This document shows, in pieces, positions 43,876-54,800 of a stretch of DNA of 64,000 bases. Each line of letters begins with the position of its first letter. The first letter of the stretch is position 1. The translations under genes and the position numbers were made by a program. This DNA comes from Sphingobacterium micropteri (GTDB lineage Bacteria; Bacteroidota; Bacteroidia; Sphingobacteriales; Sphingobacteriaceae). The notes below the pieces were generated by a model. The model was not told the origin of the DNA. It ran no database searches and saw only the letters and a program-made list of their open reading frames with translations. The stretch is taken from NCBI RefSeq assembly GCF_014692515.1, contig NZ_JACOIK010000017.1, positions 1-64,000 of the forward strand, given 5' to 3'.

Positions 43876-45979
43876 CTTTATGATCATAAATATCAAACGT
43901 AATGTTTTTGTCTTCATCCATACGAATAACCATATAATGGGTACTTGCGGATGTTTTAGACCAATTCGGTGTCTTTTTTCCTAATAATGTAGTATGACCT
44001 AAAGCAGTGGTCTTGGTATAGCTAAACCCGTAGCTTGTTTTATCTTTATTACTTCCTAGGGAAGTAAAATCAGATATTTTTTCACTGCTTTCGAACTGAT
44101 TAAAGTTACCTTCCATTTCACCGTATCCTTGTCTTAAAGCATACAATGAATGAGAATCCCTTAAATAGTTCTCGAAACTTACAGCACGAGGCTCTATTAC
44201 ATTCAAGACAGAGGCATGGCTTTCTGAACTGAATACACCATTGCTATGGTCAAATGCATGAAACGATTCGTGTCCCATAGCAAGCATTGAATTAAATATG
44301 CCTCCGTCAGCACTTCTTTTCCATGGGTTTGCAACATAATTTATTTCACGGGTTCTATGATCATAATTACTGTTAATAGACCAAAATGTTGAATTCATGG
44401 TATATACTTCATTTTTTTGGATCAAATGGTTTAATATAGTACCTCCCATTCTTGTTGCAGCTATTTTTGCTATATTTTCAATTCCGCCCTGATAGTTGTC
44501 TCCTAATTTTATTTTCTTTCCATCAGGGTCAACAAATATGATTGGATTGTTTGCAGCATAATTATATGGTGACACACTTTCAAACATCTCCGCCAGCGAA
44601 TCCACCACGTTCCACCTACCTATCTCCGCGTCGTAGAACCTCGCTCCGTAGTCCAGCTGGTCCAGCCCAAGTTCAACCTGCTTCTCCTTGCCGTTGTACT
44701 TGTAATGGTTAGAAGCCGAGCTCAGCCCTGATCCCGTGTTCATCTCCATACCAAAGGCATAGTAGTCCTGGATCTGCTTTACTGCCCCAGTATGGTCAAC
44801 GATTGCTCGCGTATTGCCCAGATGGTCCTTCAGAAAATATTCATAAACAAAAGAACTGCCGCTCGGAAGGATTCTCCCCTCCTCTGTCTGAATGAATTCC
44901 AGTACACCGTTCTTGTACTGGATGCCGTCCACATAGTCCGTTACCGCACTGCCCAAGGTCTTCTTCAGCTTTTTGCCCGTAGCATCATACGTATAGACCA
45001 GCTGCTGGGAGCCCTTCACAAACTTCTTAGGTAAATTTAGGTAATTGTATTCAATATCCGTAATCCCCAAACGGGTATTTGTCTTCGCATTGCCATTTGC
45101 ATCATAAATGAAGCTGTTACCACGGTTTGCACTCCCCGCATCCGCAACACTGTTCAATCTGTTGCCCGTATAACTGTACTTAAAATGTTTGTACCAGCCT
45201 GTACCGCCATTTGTCCGGCGAAGGGTATCGATATTACCCATAACATCATAGGCCAGTTCCTCATTGAACCAGTTGTTCTTATTGCTGGCGGTATACGCTG
45301 CCTTCTTCAGGCGGTTCAGCCTGTCATAGGTATACGTATAGGTCTGTAATGGCGTCTGTGTCTGTGGACTTGACACCTTTGTATTCCACTGCACCGAACC
45401 GATGTTGCCGTTGTAAGCCTGTGGGTTGTTTGCATAGTTCAGGTTCATCCCGAAACGCCGCTTGTCCGTAACTGCCGATGGATTGTTGATCGATGTTGTC
45501 CAGTCGCGTTCGTTGTAGCTGTAGATCACTTCCTGCATGGCATTGCTGCCGCTGACATGCAGTTTTTTCTCCTTCAGCTGGCCGATCTCGTTGTAGACCA
45601 GCTGGCTCTGGATGATCTCCACCTGGCTGTTTACCTTTTTCTTCGTTTCCACCAGGCGGCCTACATGGTCGTATGTGTTTGTGGTTAGGATAGTCGTTGC
45701 CGGAAGTGTCGTCAGGCTCGTCCAGTGCTCCCGCTTGCTTGTTTCCAATTCGCCAGTGAATAGGTAGGTATTGGTAACAATGTCCTTGCCGCCTAAGTGG
45801 TTCCGAGAGGCTGTCTGGATAACACGTCGCCGCTCATCGTAATAATACACCGTCAAAAGTGAGTCCGTACCGCTGTCGGTATACACACGGCTGCCCGTCA
45901 GCAGCGAACGGACCTTCTGGATCCTGGTGATACCACGCGGTGCCAGCTGTACTGTATCGACAGTGGCCTTTGCCGCCAA
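43838..45979 (-). CDS. Rhs/YD-repeat protein with HExxH metallopeptidase tip, 5'-truncated
   Basis: The 713-residue frame holds several YD repeats (e.g. YTYTYDRLNRLKKA, NYLNLPKKFV), the conserved DYGARFYDAEIGRWNVVDSLAE block and the NNPIIFVDPDG boundary. A variable tip follows with MGHESFHAFDH; His570, Glu571 and His574 form a zinc-protease HExxH. The tip resembles M91/NleD-like effector peptidases. A TGA eight codons before the TTG at 45979, no signal peptide and no N-terminal domain show that the 5' part is missing, so it is a displaced tip cassette. Its partner immunity gene overlaps its end. Contact-dependent delivery would need a complete rhs elsewhere. Confidence 0.72.
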   Translation of the reverse strand: MAAKATVDTVQLAPRGITRIQKVRSLLTGSRVYTDSGTDSLLTVYYYDERRRVIQTASRNHLGGKDIVTNTYLFTGELETSKREHWTSLTTLPATTILTTNTYDHVGRLVETKKKVNSQVEIIQSQLVYNEIGQLKEKKLHVSGSNAMQEVIYSYNERDWTTSINNPSAVTDKRRFGMNLNYANNPQAYNGNIGSVQWNTKVSSPQTQTPLQTYTYTYDRLNRLKKAAYTASNKNNWFNEELAYDVMGNIDTLRRTNGGTGWYKHFKYSYTGNRLNSVADAGSANRGNSFIYDANGNAKTNTRLGITDIEYNYLNLPKKFVKGSQQLVYTYDATGKKLKKTLGSAVTDYVDGIQYKNGVLEFIQTEEGRILPSGSSFVYEYFLKDHLGNTRAIVDHTGAVKQIQDYYAFGMEMNTGSGLSSASNHYKYNGKEKQVELGLDQLDYGARFYDAEIGRWNVVDSLAEMFESVSPYNYAANNPIIFVDPDGKKIKLGDNYQGGIENIAKIAATRMGGTILNHLIQKNEVYTMNSTFWSINSNYDHRTREINYVANPWKRSADGGIFNSMLAMGHESFHAFDHSNGVFSSESHASVLNVIEPRAVSFENYLRDSHSLYALRQGYGEMEGNFNQFESSEKISDFTSLGSNKDKTSYGFSYTKTTALGHTTLLGKKTPNWSKTSASTHYMVIRMDEDKNITFDIYDHKDEYKKATKGWGL

Positions 45980-46223
45980 TAAGTTTTCAGATAATACCTC
46001 TCATGATGGGACCTCATGAATGCTATCCGTGGAACACCCCAGCAAGCGCTGGATTATGTCCTTTTACCTATAGGAGTGTTTCATCTAATAGTGATGTTTC
46101 AGGCAATGCGATTCGATACATAATAAGCTAAAATAATATAATAGCTAGAGAAAATATTATAAGGTCTTAGTTTACTTTTACGGTATGTTTGTAATTGGTG
46201 CAAAATACACCAAAAGGCAAAGG

Positions 46224-46255
46224 CATTGTATAGAACTAATACCTAACATACAATG
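46224..46255. promoter_or_regulatory. Inverted repeat upstream of the second hydrolase operon
   Basis: CATTGTAT (46224-46231) is mirrored by ATACAATG (46248-46255), 55 bases before the GH78-like gene; a nearby GGTG...CACC pair lies at about 46197-46211. These are candidate operator sites. The rest of 45980-46309 shows no gene. Confidence 0.35.
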
Positions 46256-46309
46256 GTGTTCCTTATACAATATTAGCATAAATACGTTTTCAACCATTAT
46301 AAAAATAGG

Positions 46310-48469
46310 ATGAAGAAATTACTTTTAATTGTAGGTTGTTTAGTTGTAGCAGCTACGTCATTTGCACAACAGGCGAGTACTTGGATTTGGTATCCAGGAG
46401 ATTTTGAGGTTTGGCTCAGTAATGATATGCAAAACCGAAGAACGGAAAGGGGCACGTTCTTTCCCCCCTTTTGGAAAATGGATAGCCATTATGTGCTTGT
46501 GGAGTTTAACAAAGCATTCGATTTGCCGGAAGCCGATGAGATAAGGATCTATACGGAAGGCAAGTATAATGTGAAGGTAAATGGTAAGATGTTGCCTGGC
46601 ATGCCATCTAAGGTAAAACTGGAAAAAGGAAAACAACAGATTAATATCAAAGTATATAACCAAGCGCATGTGCCGGCACTATATGTTACCGGCAAGTATG
46701 TGCAGACCGATAAAGAGTGGCTGGCCACGTTTGAAGATAAAGAGTGGATTGATGAAACGGGAAAAGCTTCGGATGCATCCGGCACGACTTATGTTAAAGC
46801 AGGTTATTGGAATATGGGCGATCCAAACGAAAAGCCATCCCAGTTTAAACTACCTACCCGCCCAGAACGCGCTGTAAGTAAAACCCCACATGATAAAGGT
46901 TTCTTGGTAGATTTTGGGAAGAATACCTTTGGTTTCTTAACACTTCATAAGTTACAGGGAGAAGGAGACCTGGCGATTTACTATGGCGAGTCTAAAGAAG
47001 AAGCCTTGGCGACAGAAACCTGTGAAACATTGGATTTGCTGGCCGTGTCTACACATTCGGCTCAAGACAGTACGTTGGAACTCTCGAAGGCATTTCGTTA
47101 TGTCTACATCGAGCCTAAGGGTGATGTACAATTCGATGAAGTCTCTATGCAATACGAGTACCTGCCGGTGGAAGATCGGGGGATGTTCCGAAGTTCGGAT
47201 GAAGAGTTAAATAATATATGGGAAGTTGCCAAATACACGATGGAACTAACTTCCAGAGAATTTTATATTGACGGTATAAAACGCGACCGTTGGATATGGA
47301 GTGGCGACGCCTATCAATCGTACGCGATGAACTATTATCTAGGTTTCGATTCGGAAACGGTGAAGCGGACGATTCTGGCATTACGTGGTAAAGAGCCTAC
47401 TATTACCCATATCAATACCATTATGGACTATACGTTCTACTGGTTTTTGAGTATATACGATTACTATCGTTATACCGGTGATAAAGAATTTATCGAATCC
47501 GTCTATCCTCGGATGCAAACGTTGATGGAATTTTGCTTAAACAGACGGAACAAGGATGGTTTGATGGAAGGCTTATCCGGAGATTGGGTATTTATCGATT
47601 GGGCAGAAGGACTGAGCAAAAAAGGAGAAGTTAGTTTTGAGCAATTACTCCTGTGCCGTAGTTTGGAAACCATGGCGTTGTGTGCCGATTTACTGCAAAT
47701 CCCCGAAGACCAAAACTTTTACGCGAAAGAAGCTAAAAATCTAAAAGATAAGTTTTTTGACTTTTACTGGAATGATCAGAAAACGGCGTTTGTGCATAGC
47801 CGCATCGATGGTCAACAAAGTGATGAAGTGACACGCTATACCAATATGTTCGCCATCTTTTTTGATTACCTCTCTGCCGATCAACAGCAAGGTGTGAAGA
47901 AAAATGTATTGCTAAACGATAACATCAAGAAAATCATGACCCCCTATATGCGTTATTATGAGTTAGAAGCTCTCTGTGCATTGGGTGAGAAGGACTATGT
48001 GATGAATGAGATAAAAAGCTATTGGGGCGGCATGTTAAAACTCGGTGCAACGACCTTTTGGGAAGAATATAATCCTGAAAAAGAAGGTGCTGAACACTAC
48101 ACGATGTACGGTCGGGAATTTGGTAAAAGTCTTTGTCATTCCTGGGGCGCCAGCCCGATTTATTTACTTGGTAAATACTATTTAGGCGTAGAGCCTACAT
48201 CGGCAGGTTACGAAACCTATACGGTCGATCCTTATCTAGCTTCTCAGGAATGGATGGAAGGAAAGATTCCAACACCGGGTGGAGAAATTGAGCTTTTTGT
48301 GTCTAAAAAGAAGATTAAGGTGAAATCGCCGATTGGAAAAGGAAAGCTAAAGATTAGCAGTAAATCTTTGCCACGTACAAATCATGGAAAGATTACCAAA
48401 GTGTCTGAGAATACCTATACACTAGAATTGGAAAAGGGAATCGATTATGAAGTGGAATATACGGGATAA
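46310..48469 (+). CDS. Alpha-L-rhamnosidase-like protein (GH78 clan), secreted
   Basis: The 719-residue protein has a Sec signal peptide (LLLIVGCLVVAATSFA) and a beta-sandwich N-terminus with a carbohydrate-binding look. The (alpha/alpha)6 domain contains FYIDGIKRDRWIWSGDAYQSYAMNY and 'TTFWEEYNPEKEG', typical of shorter Bacteroidota GH78-like rhamnosidases. Catalytic Glu/Asp candidates are in GIKRDRWIW and WEEYNP. It differs clearly from the GH78 lipoprotein at 18165, so it may target a different linkage. It opens the second run of hydrolase genes. Confidence 0.83.
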   Translation: MKKLLLIVGCLVVAATSFAQQASTWIWYPGDFEVWLSNDMQNRRTERGTFFPPFWKMDSHYVLVEFNKAFDLPEADEIRIYTEGKYNVKVNGKMLPGMPSKVKLEKGKQQINIKVYNQAHVPALYVTGKYVQTDKEWLATFEDKEWIDETGKASDASGTTYVKAGYWNMGDPNEKPSQFKLPTRPERAVSKTPHDKGFLVDFGKNTFGFLTLHKLQGEGDLAIYYGESKEEALATETCETLDLLAVSTHSAQDSTLELSKAFRYVYIEPKGDVQFDEVSMQYEYLPVEDRGMFRSSDEELNNIWEVAKYTMELTSREFYIDGIKRDRWIWSGDAYQSYAMNYYLGFDSETVKRTILALRGKEPTITHINTIMDYTFYWFLSIYDYYRYTGDKEFIESVYPRMQTLMEFCLNRRNKDGLMEGLSGDWVFIDWAEGLSKKGEVSFEQLLLCRSLETMALCADLLQIPEDQNFYAKEAKNLKDKFFDFYWNDQKTAFVHSRIDGQQSDEVTRYTNMFAIFFDYLSADQQQGVKKNVLLNDNIKKIMTPYMRYYELEALCALGEKDYVMNEIKSYWGGMLKLGATTFWEEYNPEKEGAEHYTMYGREFGKSLCHSWGASPIYLLGKYYLGVEPTSAGYETYTVDPYLASQEWMEGKIPTPGGEIELFVSKKKIKVKSPIGKGKLKISSKSLPRTNHGKITKVSENTYTLELEKGIDYEVEYTG

Positions 48470-51400
48470 GAAATATACGGACGTGAAAAAATCAACGCTT
48501 ATCTTTGGTCTATTGTTCGGGTTGTCGTCTTTATCGGTGCAAGGACAGACAGTAGATGGGAAGCCTGCCGTTATTCCGCCGGTTCCTGATGGAAAGATTG
48601 CTACGGCATGGGAAGATCCGACGATAACAGCCATCAATAGGGAACCGGCTCGTGCAACGGCCTATTCCTATGCTTCGGTGGAGGAAGCGTTGAAAAACGA
48701 TCGTGAAGCAAACAAACGTCTTTTATTCCTAAATGGCGAATGGAATTTTAAATTCGTCAGCAAGCCTTCGGACGCACCGAAGGATTTTCATCTTTCGGAG
48801 GTAAGTGGCTGGGATAAGATTTCGGTGCCGTCAAATTGGGAAATGAAGGGGTATGATATCCCTATTTACCGTTCGGCAGTATATCCGTTTCTACCGATTG
48901 ATCCACCACGTATACCGACCGATTACAATGCGGTTGGTTCCTATCAGCGAACCTTTGATTTGCCGACAGACTGGGATGGGATGAATGTCACGCTACATTT
49001 TGGCGCGGTTTCTTCCGCTTATCATTTATGGATAAACGATCGATATGTTGGTTATGCAGAGGATTCCCATCTGCCATCAGAATTTAACGCAACGCCGTAT
49101 TTACAAGCTGGGAAGAACCGTATCTCCGTGCAGGTTATTCGTTGGAGTGATGCATCTTATTTAGAAGATCAAGATCATTGGCGGATGAGCGGTATACACC
49201 GCGATGTATTCTTAATGGCGGAACCTACTGTGCGGATTGCAGACTTTCATTGGCAGGCGACATTAGATTCGGCATATCAAGATGTCAAGTTTTCTTTGCG
49301 GCCTAAGATTGATAACTTTTCGGGAGATAGCATAAACGGATTTACCGTGAAAGCGCAGTTATACGACGATGATCTTAACCCTATTTTACCGAAAGCGTTG
49401 GCACGTAGCGCAGAGGAGATTTTTGACGAGATATATCCTCGTTTGGACAATGTAAAATTTGGTCTGCTCGAAACACATATTTCCAACCCGAAGAAATGGT
49501 CGGCTGAAAACCCTAACCTGTATCGGTTGGTGGTTACGCTTTATGATCAGCAAGGGCGATTGCTGGAGGCTAAGACTACTCAGGTAGGTTTCCGAAGCAT
49601 CGAAATTTCCAAAGAAACGGGTGCCTTTTTGATCAACGGAAAGCCGACGAAGCTCTACGGTGTCAACCGACATGACCATCATCCGGAACGTGGTAAAGCG
49701 TTAACGCGGGAGGATATGGAAGCGGATATCCGGCAGATCAAACAGTTTAATTTTAATGCGATACGGACCTCGCATTATCCGAACGACCCTTATATATATG
49801 AGCTTTGTGACCGTTATGGTATCATGGTTATGGATGAGGCGAATCTCGAAACCCATGGGTTGGGCGGAAAGCTGATGAACGATCCGGCTTGGTTGGCCGC
49901 GCATATGGAGCGGATCATCCGTATGGTAGAACGCGATAAAAACCACCCATCGGTGGTTATCTGGTCACTGGGTAATGAATCGGGTAGAGGGCCGACTACT
50001 GCTGCCATGGCGGCATGGGTGCATGATTTTGATATTACCCGTCCGTTGCATTATGAGCCGGCTATGGGAAGCCATCAGTTGCCAGGCTATATCGATCCTT
50101 CCGATCCGAGGTATCCCAAATCCAATGCGCATGCGTATCGCCTACAAAACATACGCGATCAATATTATGTAGATATGGTATCGCGTTTCTATCCCGGTAT
50201 TTTTACACCACAGTTATTACTGGAGCAGGATAACGGGGATAACCGCCCGATCCTTTTTGTGGAATATTCTCACTCCATGGGGAACTCTACCGGAAATATG
50301 AAAGACTTTTGGGATATTTTTCGTTCCCACCCGCGTTTGATCGGTGGTTTTATCTGGGACTATAAGGATCAGGCGCTTGTTCGACAAGACTCGGTTTACG
50401 GTAAAGTATTGGCCTACGGTGGCGATTTCGGCGAAAAAATCCATAACGGAGCATTCAGTTTGAATGGTATTGTCGACGCGTGGAACCGACCGAAAGCGGC
50501 AATGTACGATAATAAGCGAATTTACCAACCGGCTGAAGTAACGCTCGTGAATGCAGAAAAAGCACGGGTAAAGATCAAAAACCGGGCAGTAGAGCATAAC
50601 CTTGACTATTATCAGCCGGTGATGGTTGTCCGGGAGAATGGGAAGGTGGTGAGAGAAGTAGAGTTGCCGGGCATCGATTTGGCTGCTGGTGATTCGACCG
50701 AGATCGATCTACTTTCCTATATAGCCGTTAACCCTAAAAAAGGAAAAGAATATCAACTCGATATACAGTTTCGCTTGAAATCGGCAACACAATGGGCACC
50801 GGAAGGCTTTGTCGTATCCGCATCGCAGGTGCGCTGGAAAGAAATGGAAAGCCTATGGAAACCATTAAAGACTGCCGGAAAACCGTTGAAGGTTTTAGAA
50901 AATGATAGGGAATATCGCGTTGCAGGGGCAGGATTTGAGACGGTTTTTGATAAATCGACGGGGGCTTTACAGCAGTTTGTGTATCAAGGACAGGAAGTTG
51001 TCAAGGGTGCTGTATTACCAAACTTTGTACGGCCGGCAACGGAAAATGACCGTAGAGGATGGAAGCCAGATAGAAAATTGAAATACTGGTACGGCTATGC
51101 AAAACTGACAGAAACAAAAATGTCAGAAGAAGCGGACGGCGTACATGTCCTGTCAGGTTATACGCTGCCCCGAGATTCTGCTCGAATCCTTGTTCGTTAT
51201 GTCGTGAAGCCACAAGGAATAGTATCTGTCAGTTATGATTTGCAGGTGAAGGATGGATTGCCCAATATTCCAAAAGTAGGTTTGCAGATGGGGATTAACC
51301 CAAGTTTCGATCAGATACGGTATTATGGGCTCGGAGCTATGGAAAATTATCCGGATAGGGCTTATGGATTTGATTTAGGCGTCTATGCCATGGACATTGA

Positions 51401-51764
51401 CGCGTTTATGGAACCCTATTTAGTACCGCAGGAAAATGGTAACCGTATGGATGTACGCTGGTTCCTTCTTCAGAATAAAAAGAAAACAGGCCTTTTGGTT
51501 GTCGGCGACCAGCCCCTTTATATGAGTGCATGGCCTTTCTCCCAAAAAGCAATGGAAGAAAGCAAGCACTGGTTTAAACTCGAAAAAGAGGATAAAATAA
51601 CGCTGAATGTCGATTTTAAACAGATGGGCGTAGGCGGAAATGATAGTTGGACAGATGTTTCAGCACCGTTAGAAAAATACCAGGTACCTGCGAAAAATTA
51701 TAGTTATTCGTTTCATCTGATCCCGATGGACGCCAAATCGGATGTGGAACAGTATGTTAAGTGA
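48447..51764 (+). CDS. LacZ-type GH2 beta-galactosidase, secreted
   Basis: At 1105 residues it has the five-domain LacZ layout: jelly roll (FLNGEWNFKFVSKPSDAP, YPFLPIDPPRIPTDYNAVGSYQR), Ig-like, TIM barrel, Ig-like and the beta-sandwich domain 5 (VSYDLQVKDGLPNIPKVGLQM). Acid/base Glu is in WSLGNESGRG and nucleophile Glu in ILFVEYSHSMGNS. An internal signal-like segment (STLIFGLLFGLSSLSVQGQ) marks export. Translation may start at the ATG 48447, which overlaps the preceding gene by 23 bases, or at GTG 48483; the GTG gives a more typical signal peptide. Activity on beta-galactosides is likely. Confidence 0.9.
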   Translation: MKWNIRDKKYTDVKKSTLIFGLLFGLSSLSVQGQTVDGKPAVIPPVPDGKIATAWEDPTITAINREPARATAYSYASVEEALKNDREANKRLLFLNGEWNFKFVSKPSDAPKDFHLSEVSGWDKISVPSNWEMKGYDIPIYRSAVYPFLPIDPPRIPTDYNAVGSYQRTFDLPTDWDGMNVTLHFGAVSSAYHLWINDRYVGYAEDSHLPSEFNATPYLQAGKNRISVQVIRWSDASYLEDQDHWRMSGIHRDVFLMAEPTVRIADFHWQATLDSAYQDVKFSLRPKIDNFSGDSINGFTVKAQLYDDDLNPILPKALARSAEEIFDEIYPRLDNVKFGLLETHISNPKKWSAENPNLYRLVVTLYDQQGRLLEAKTTQVGFRSIEISKETGAFLINGKPTKLYGVNRHDHHPERGKALTREDMEADIRQIKQFNFNAIRTSHYPNDPYIYELCDRYGIMVMDEANLETHGLGGKLMNDPAWLAAHMERIIRMVERDKNHPSVVIWSLGNESGRGPTTAAMAAWVHDFDITRPLHYEPAMGSHQLPGYIDPSDPRYPKSNAHAYRLQNIRDQYYVDMVSRFYPGIFTPQLLLEQDNGDNRPILFVEYSHSMGNSTGNMKDFWDIFRSHPRLIGGFIWDYKDQALVRQDSVYGKVLAYGGDFGEKIHNGAFSLNGIVDAWNRPKAAMYDNKRIYQPAEVTLVNAEKARVKIKNRAVEHNLDYYQPVMVVRENGKVVREVELPGIDLAAGDSTEIDLLSYIAVNPKKGKEYQLDIQFRLKSATQWAPEGFVVSASQVRWKEMESLWKPLKTAGKPLKVLENDREYRVAGAGFETVFDKSTGALQQFVYQGQEVVKGAVLPNFVRPATENDRRGWKPDRKLKYWYGYAKLTETKMSEEADGVHVLSGYTLPRDSARILVRYVVKPQGIVSVSYDLQVKDGLPNIPKVGLQMGINPSFDQIRYYGLGAMENYPDRAYGFDLGVYAMDIDAFMEPYLVPQENGNRMDVRWFLLQNKKKTGLLVVGDQPLYMSAWPFSQKAMEESKHWFKLEKEDKITLNVDFKQMGVGGNDSWTDVSAPLEKYQVPAKNYSYSFHLIPMDAKSDVEQYVK

Positions 51765-51870
51765 TGTGTAATGAGTTAGAAAGTTAGATAAGGTTAAAGA
51801 GTTAAGAAGTAACAACGTGATCAGTAATTGTATAGTTTGCTAGGTCGGTGATGAGTAATACGTGACAAAG

Positions 51871-54800
51871 ATGAATTTTTTAAAATTATATATAGGAATA
51901 GCCATGTTGTGCGTGGCATTTTCAGGACAGGCACAGATTAAAGGCATTCCATCCCATATTGTTCCTTTTGGAGCCGATTCTTATGAAAAGGCCAAGCCTT
52001 GGGTCGTATGGTATTTTATGCACGCCAGCTATTCGAAAGAAGGCATTACCGCTGATTTGAAAGCGATGGCGGAGAATAATATTGCCGGGGCATATTTTAC
52101 ACCCATTAAAGCAAAAACAGATCCGCCGTTGTTTGAACCCGCTGCGGAAACATTGACACCCGAATGGTGGGAAATGTTTCGTCATTTGGTAGCAGAAGCT
52201 AAAAAATACGGTATACAGATCGCGATGTTTCCCAATGACGGTTTTGCTACGGCAGGTGGTCCTTGGATTACACCGGAAACATCCATGCAGAAAGTGGTTT
52301 ATGCGGATACGACTATAACCGTCGATCGCAGCGGCAAAGTCAACATTCGTTTGCCACAACCGGAAAAGCTATATAACTATTACGAAGATATCCAGCTTTT
52401 TGCCATACCCGTTGCCCAAAAATATCGACGTAGCGATGAAGAACCCCCGAAGGTAACCAGCAGCTACGACGAAGATTTACAGCGATTAGCGCAGAAGGGT
52501 AATGAACAGCGTTTTGCAACATCTCAACCGGGATGGATACAATATGCTTTTGAGCAGCCTTTTCCAAGCAATGCCCTGAAGGTGGAGCGCCGGGCGAATA
52601 ATTATGGAGCGAATAGGTTGAAGATATTGGTGAGTCATGACGGTGTCGACTTTGATGAGTTAACGCAATTATCATCTCCGCGAACAGGTTGGCTTGATTG
52701 GGATAATGGGGTGACACATACTATACCTTATACGACCGCTAAATACTATCGATTTGTATTCGACCCTGCGAATTTTGAACCGGGTGCGGAAGATTTAGAT
52801 GCAGCAAAATGGAAGCCATCCATCAATATTTTAGGGATTACATTGTACGAAGAACCGCGCGTTCACCAGTTTGAAGGGAAAACAGGTGAAATTTGGAGAG
52901 TTTCGTTGCCAACCGATAAAGAAGACGTTAATCCTGCTTATATTATCGACCGTAAAAAAATGATTGCGCTAAATCCGACAGTTGCCCGAGGAGAGGAGCT
53001 AACGACTGAGCTGCCAGCTGGTACCTGGAAGATATTGCGGATCGGGCATACGACCACCGGACATAAAAACGAAACGGCAGGAGCGGGGAAAGGTTTAGAA
53101 TGTGACAAATTAAATGCCGAAACAGTTGCTTTCCAATTCGAGCAATGGTTTGGAAAAGCATACGAAATGGTGGGACGGGAACTGGCAAAAGATGTCCTTA
53201 CTGTCTATCATATCGATTCTTGGGAATCGGGTAGCCAAAACTGGACAAAGCAGATGCCGCAAGAGTTTAGCACAAGGAGAGGGTACGACCTCACGACCTA
53301 TCTCCCTGTATTAGCCGGATATATTGTTAATAGTGTCGAAGAATCCGAAGCTTTCCTGCACGACTTCCGCGAGACGATCGCTGATCTGTTGCAGGAGAAA
53401 GGTTATCAAACGCTGCGCCAGAAGTCGGATGAGTATGGGGTGGAATTTACCGCGGAGATGACAGCTCCCGTGATGTTGAGCGACGGTATGGAGCATTTCG
53501 GCTGGACGGACAGACCGATGGGCGAATTTTGGTTCAGAAGTCCCTCGCATGATAAACCTAATGATATCTTAGACGCGATCTCCGGCGGACACATCTATGG
53601 AAAGAATAACATCATGGCAGAAGCGTTTACGCAGATCCGCATGGAATGGGATGAGCATCCGCGCTTGTTAAAATCGCTTCAAGATCGAAACTTTGCATTA
53701 GGTATCAATAGTTTAGTTTATCATGTTTATGTGCATAACCCTTGGATGGATCGTAAACCGGGAATGACATTGGATGGTATAGGGCTTTATTTTCAGCGCG
53801 ATCAGACTTGGTGGAAGCCTGGAAAAGCGTGGGTCGACTACGCCATACGTGCACAACAGTTATTGCAGGTAGGTAAACCGCAACGGGATATCGCCGTATT
53901 TATAGGGGAAGAAATGCCCCGAAGATCACTGCTGCCAGACCGGTTGACAACAACGCTGCCGGGGATTATTGGACAGTTCCGGGTGAAACGGACAGACTCA
54001 TTGATGCTTAACGAAGGCTGGCCTACACAGAAGATCGCCAGTGTGACGACCAGTGCAAATATGTTTAATCCGGCAGATTGGGTGGATCCCTTACGGGGAT
54101 ATGCCTACGATTCGTTTAATCCGGATGTTTTACTGAACCAGGCGAAAGTGGTGGATGGGAACGTTGTATTTGCTGATCATATTGCCTATCGTTTGCTGGT
54201 GGTACCTGGGCAACATCTTTTGAATCCTACGCCAAACCATTTCTCACTGGCCGTACTACAGAAGTTTGCGGATTTAGCGGAACAGGGAGCAAGCCTGTTG
54301 TTTAAAGAGAAACCTATGCATATACATGGTATTGCTGCTAAACAAGATTCTATCGCTTTTCAAAAGATAGTCGATAAACTCTTTGGCGATATGCAGATGG
54401 CGGATGGTTTACACTATAAATCCCTCGGAAAAGGTAAGGTTTATCTTGGCGTATATCATGCGGATAGTTTTGCCCCATTGGGCATAAAAGAGGATGTGAT
54501 CATTGATAACAAAAATAATGCATCCATTTCTTGGAACCATCGACATTTTGACGGAGGAGACAGTTATTTTGTCGCGAATCAAGATAGTCTACAGCGGGAA
54601 GCTTCTTTATCGTTTAGAGCAACTGCATCATACATCTATTTGTATGATGTTCTTCAAGATAGATTATTGCCAATTTCTTCAGTACAAAAAGATAATCGTA
54701 CCGAGCTAAATATAGCATTTGAGCCGTTCCAGTCATTTTTTGTATTATTTAGCGAAAGCCAGCTAAATCTTCCAGATTGGGAGGTCGCGAAAGTAGAGAC

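Noticed and set aside
45940..46131. Plus-strand 63-codon gene
   Set aside because: It overlaps the rhs 5' end antisense and has no recognisable features.
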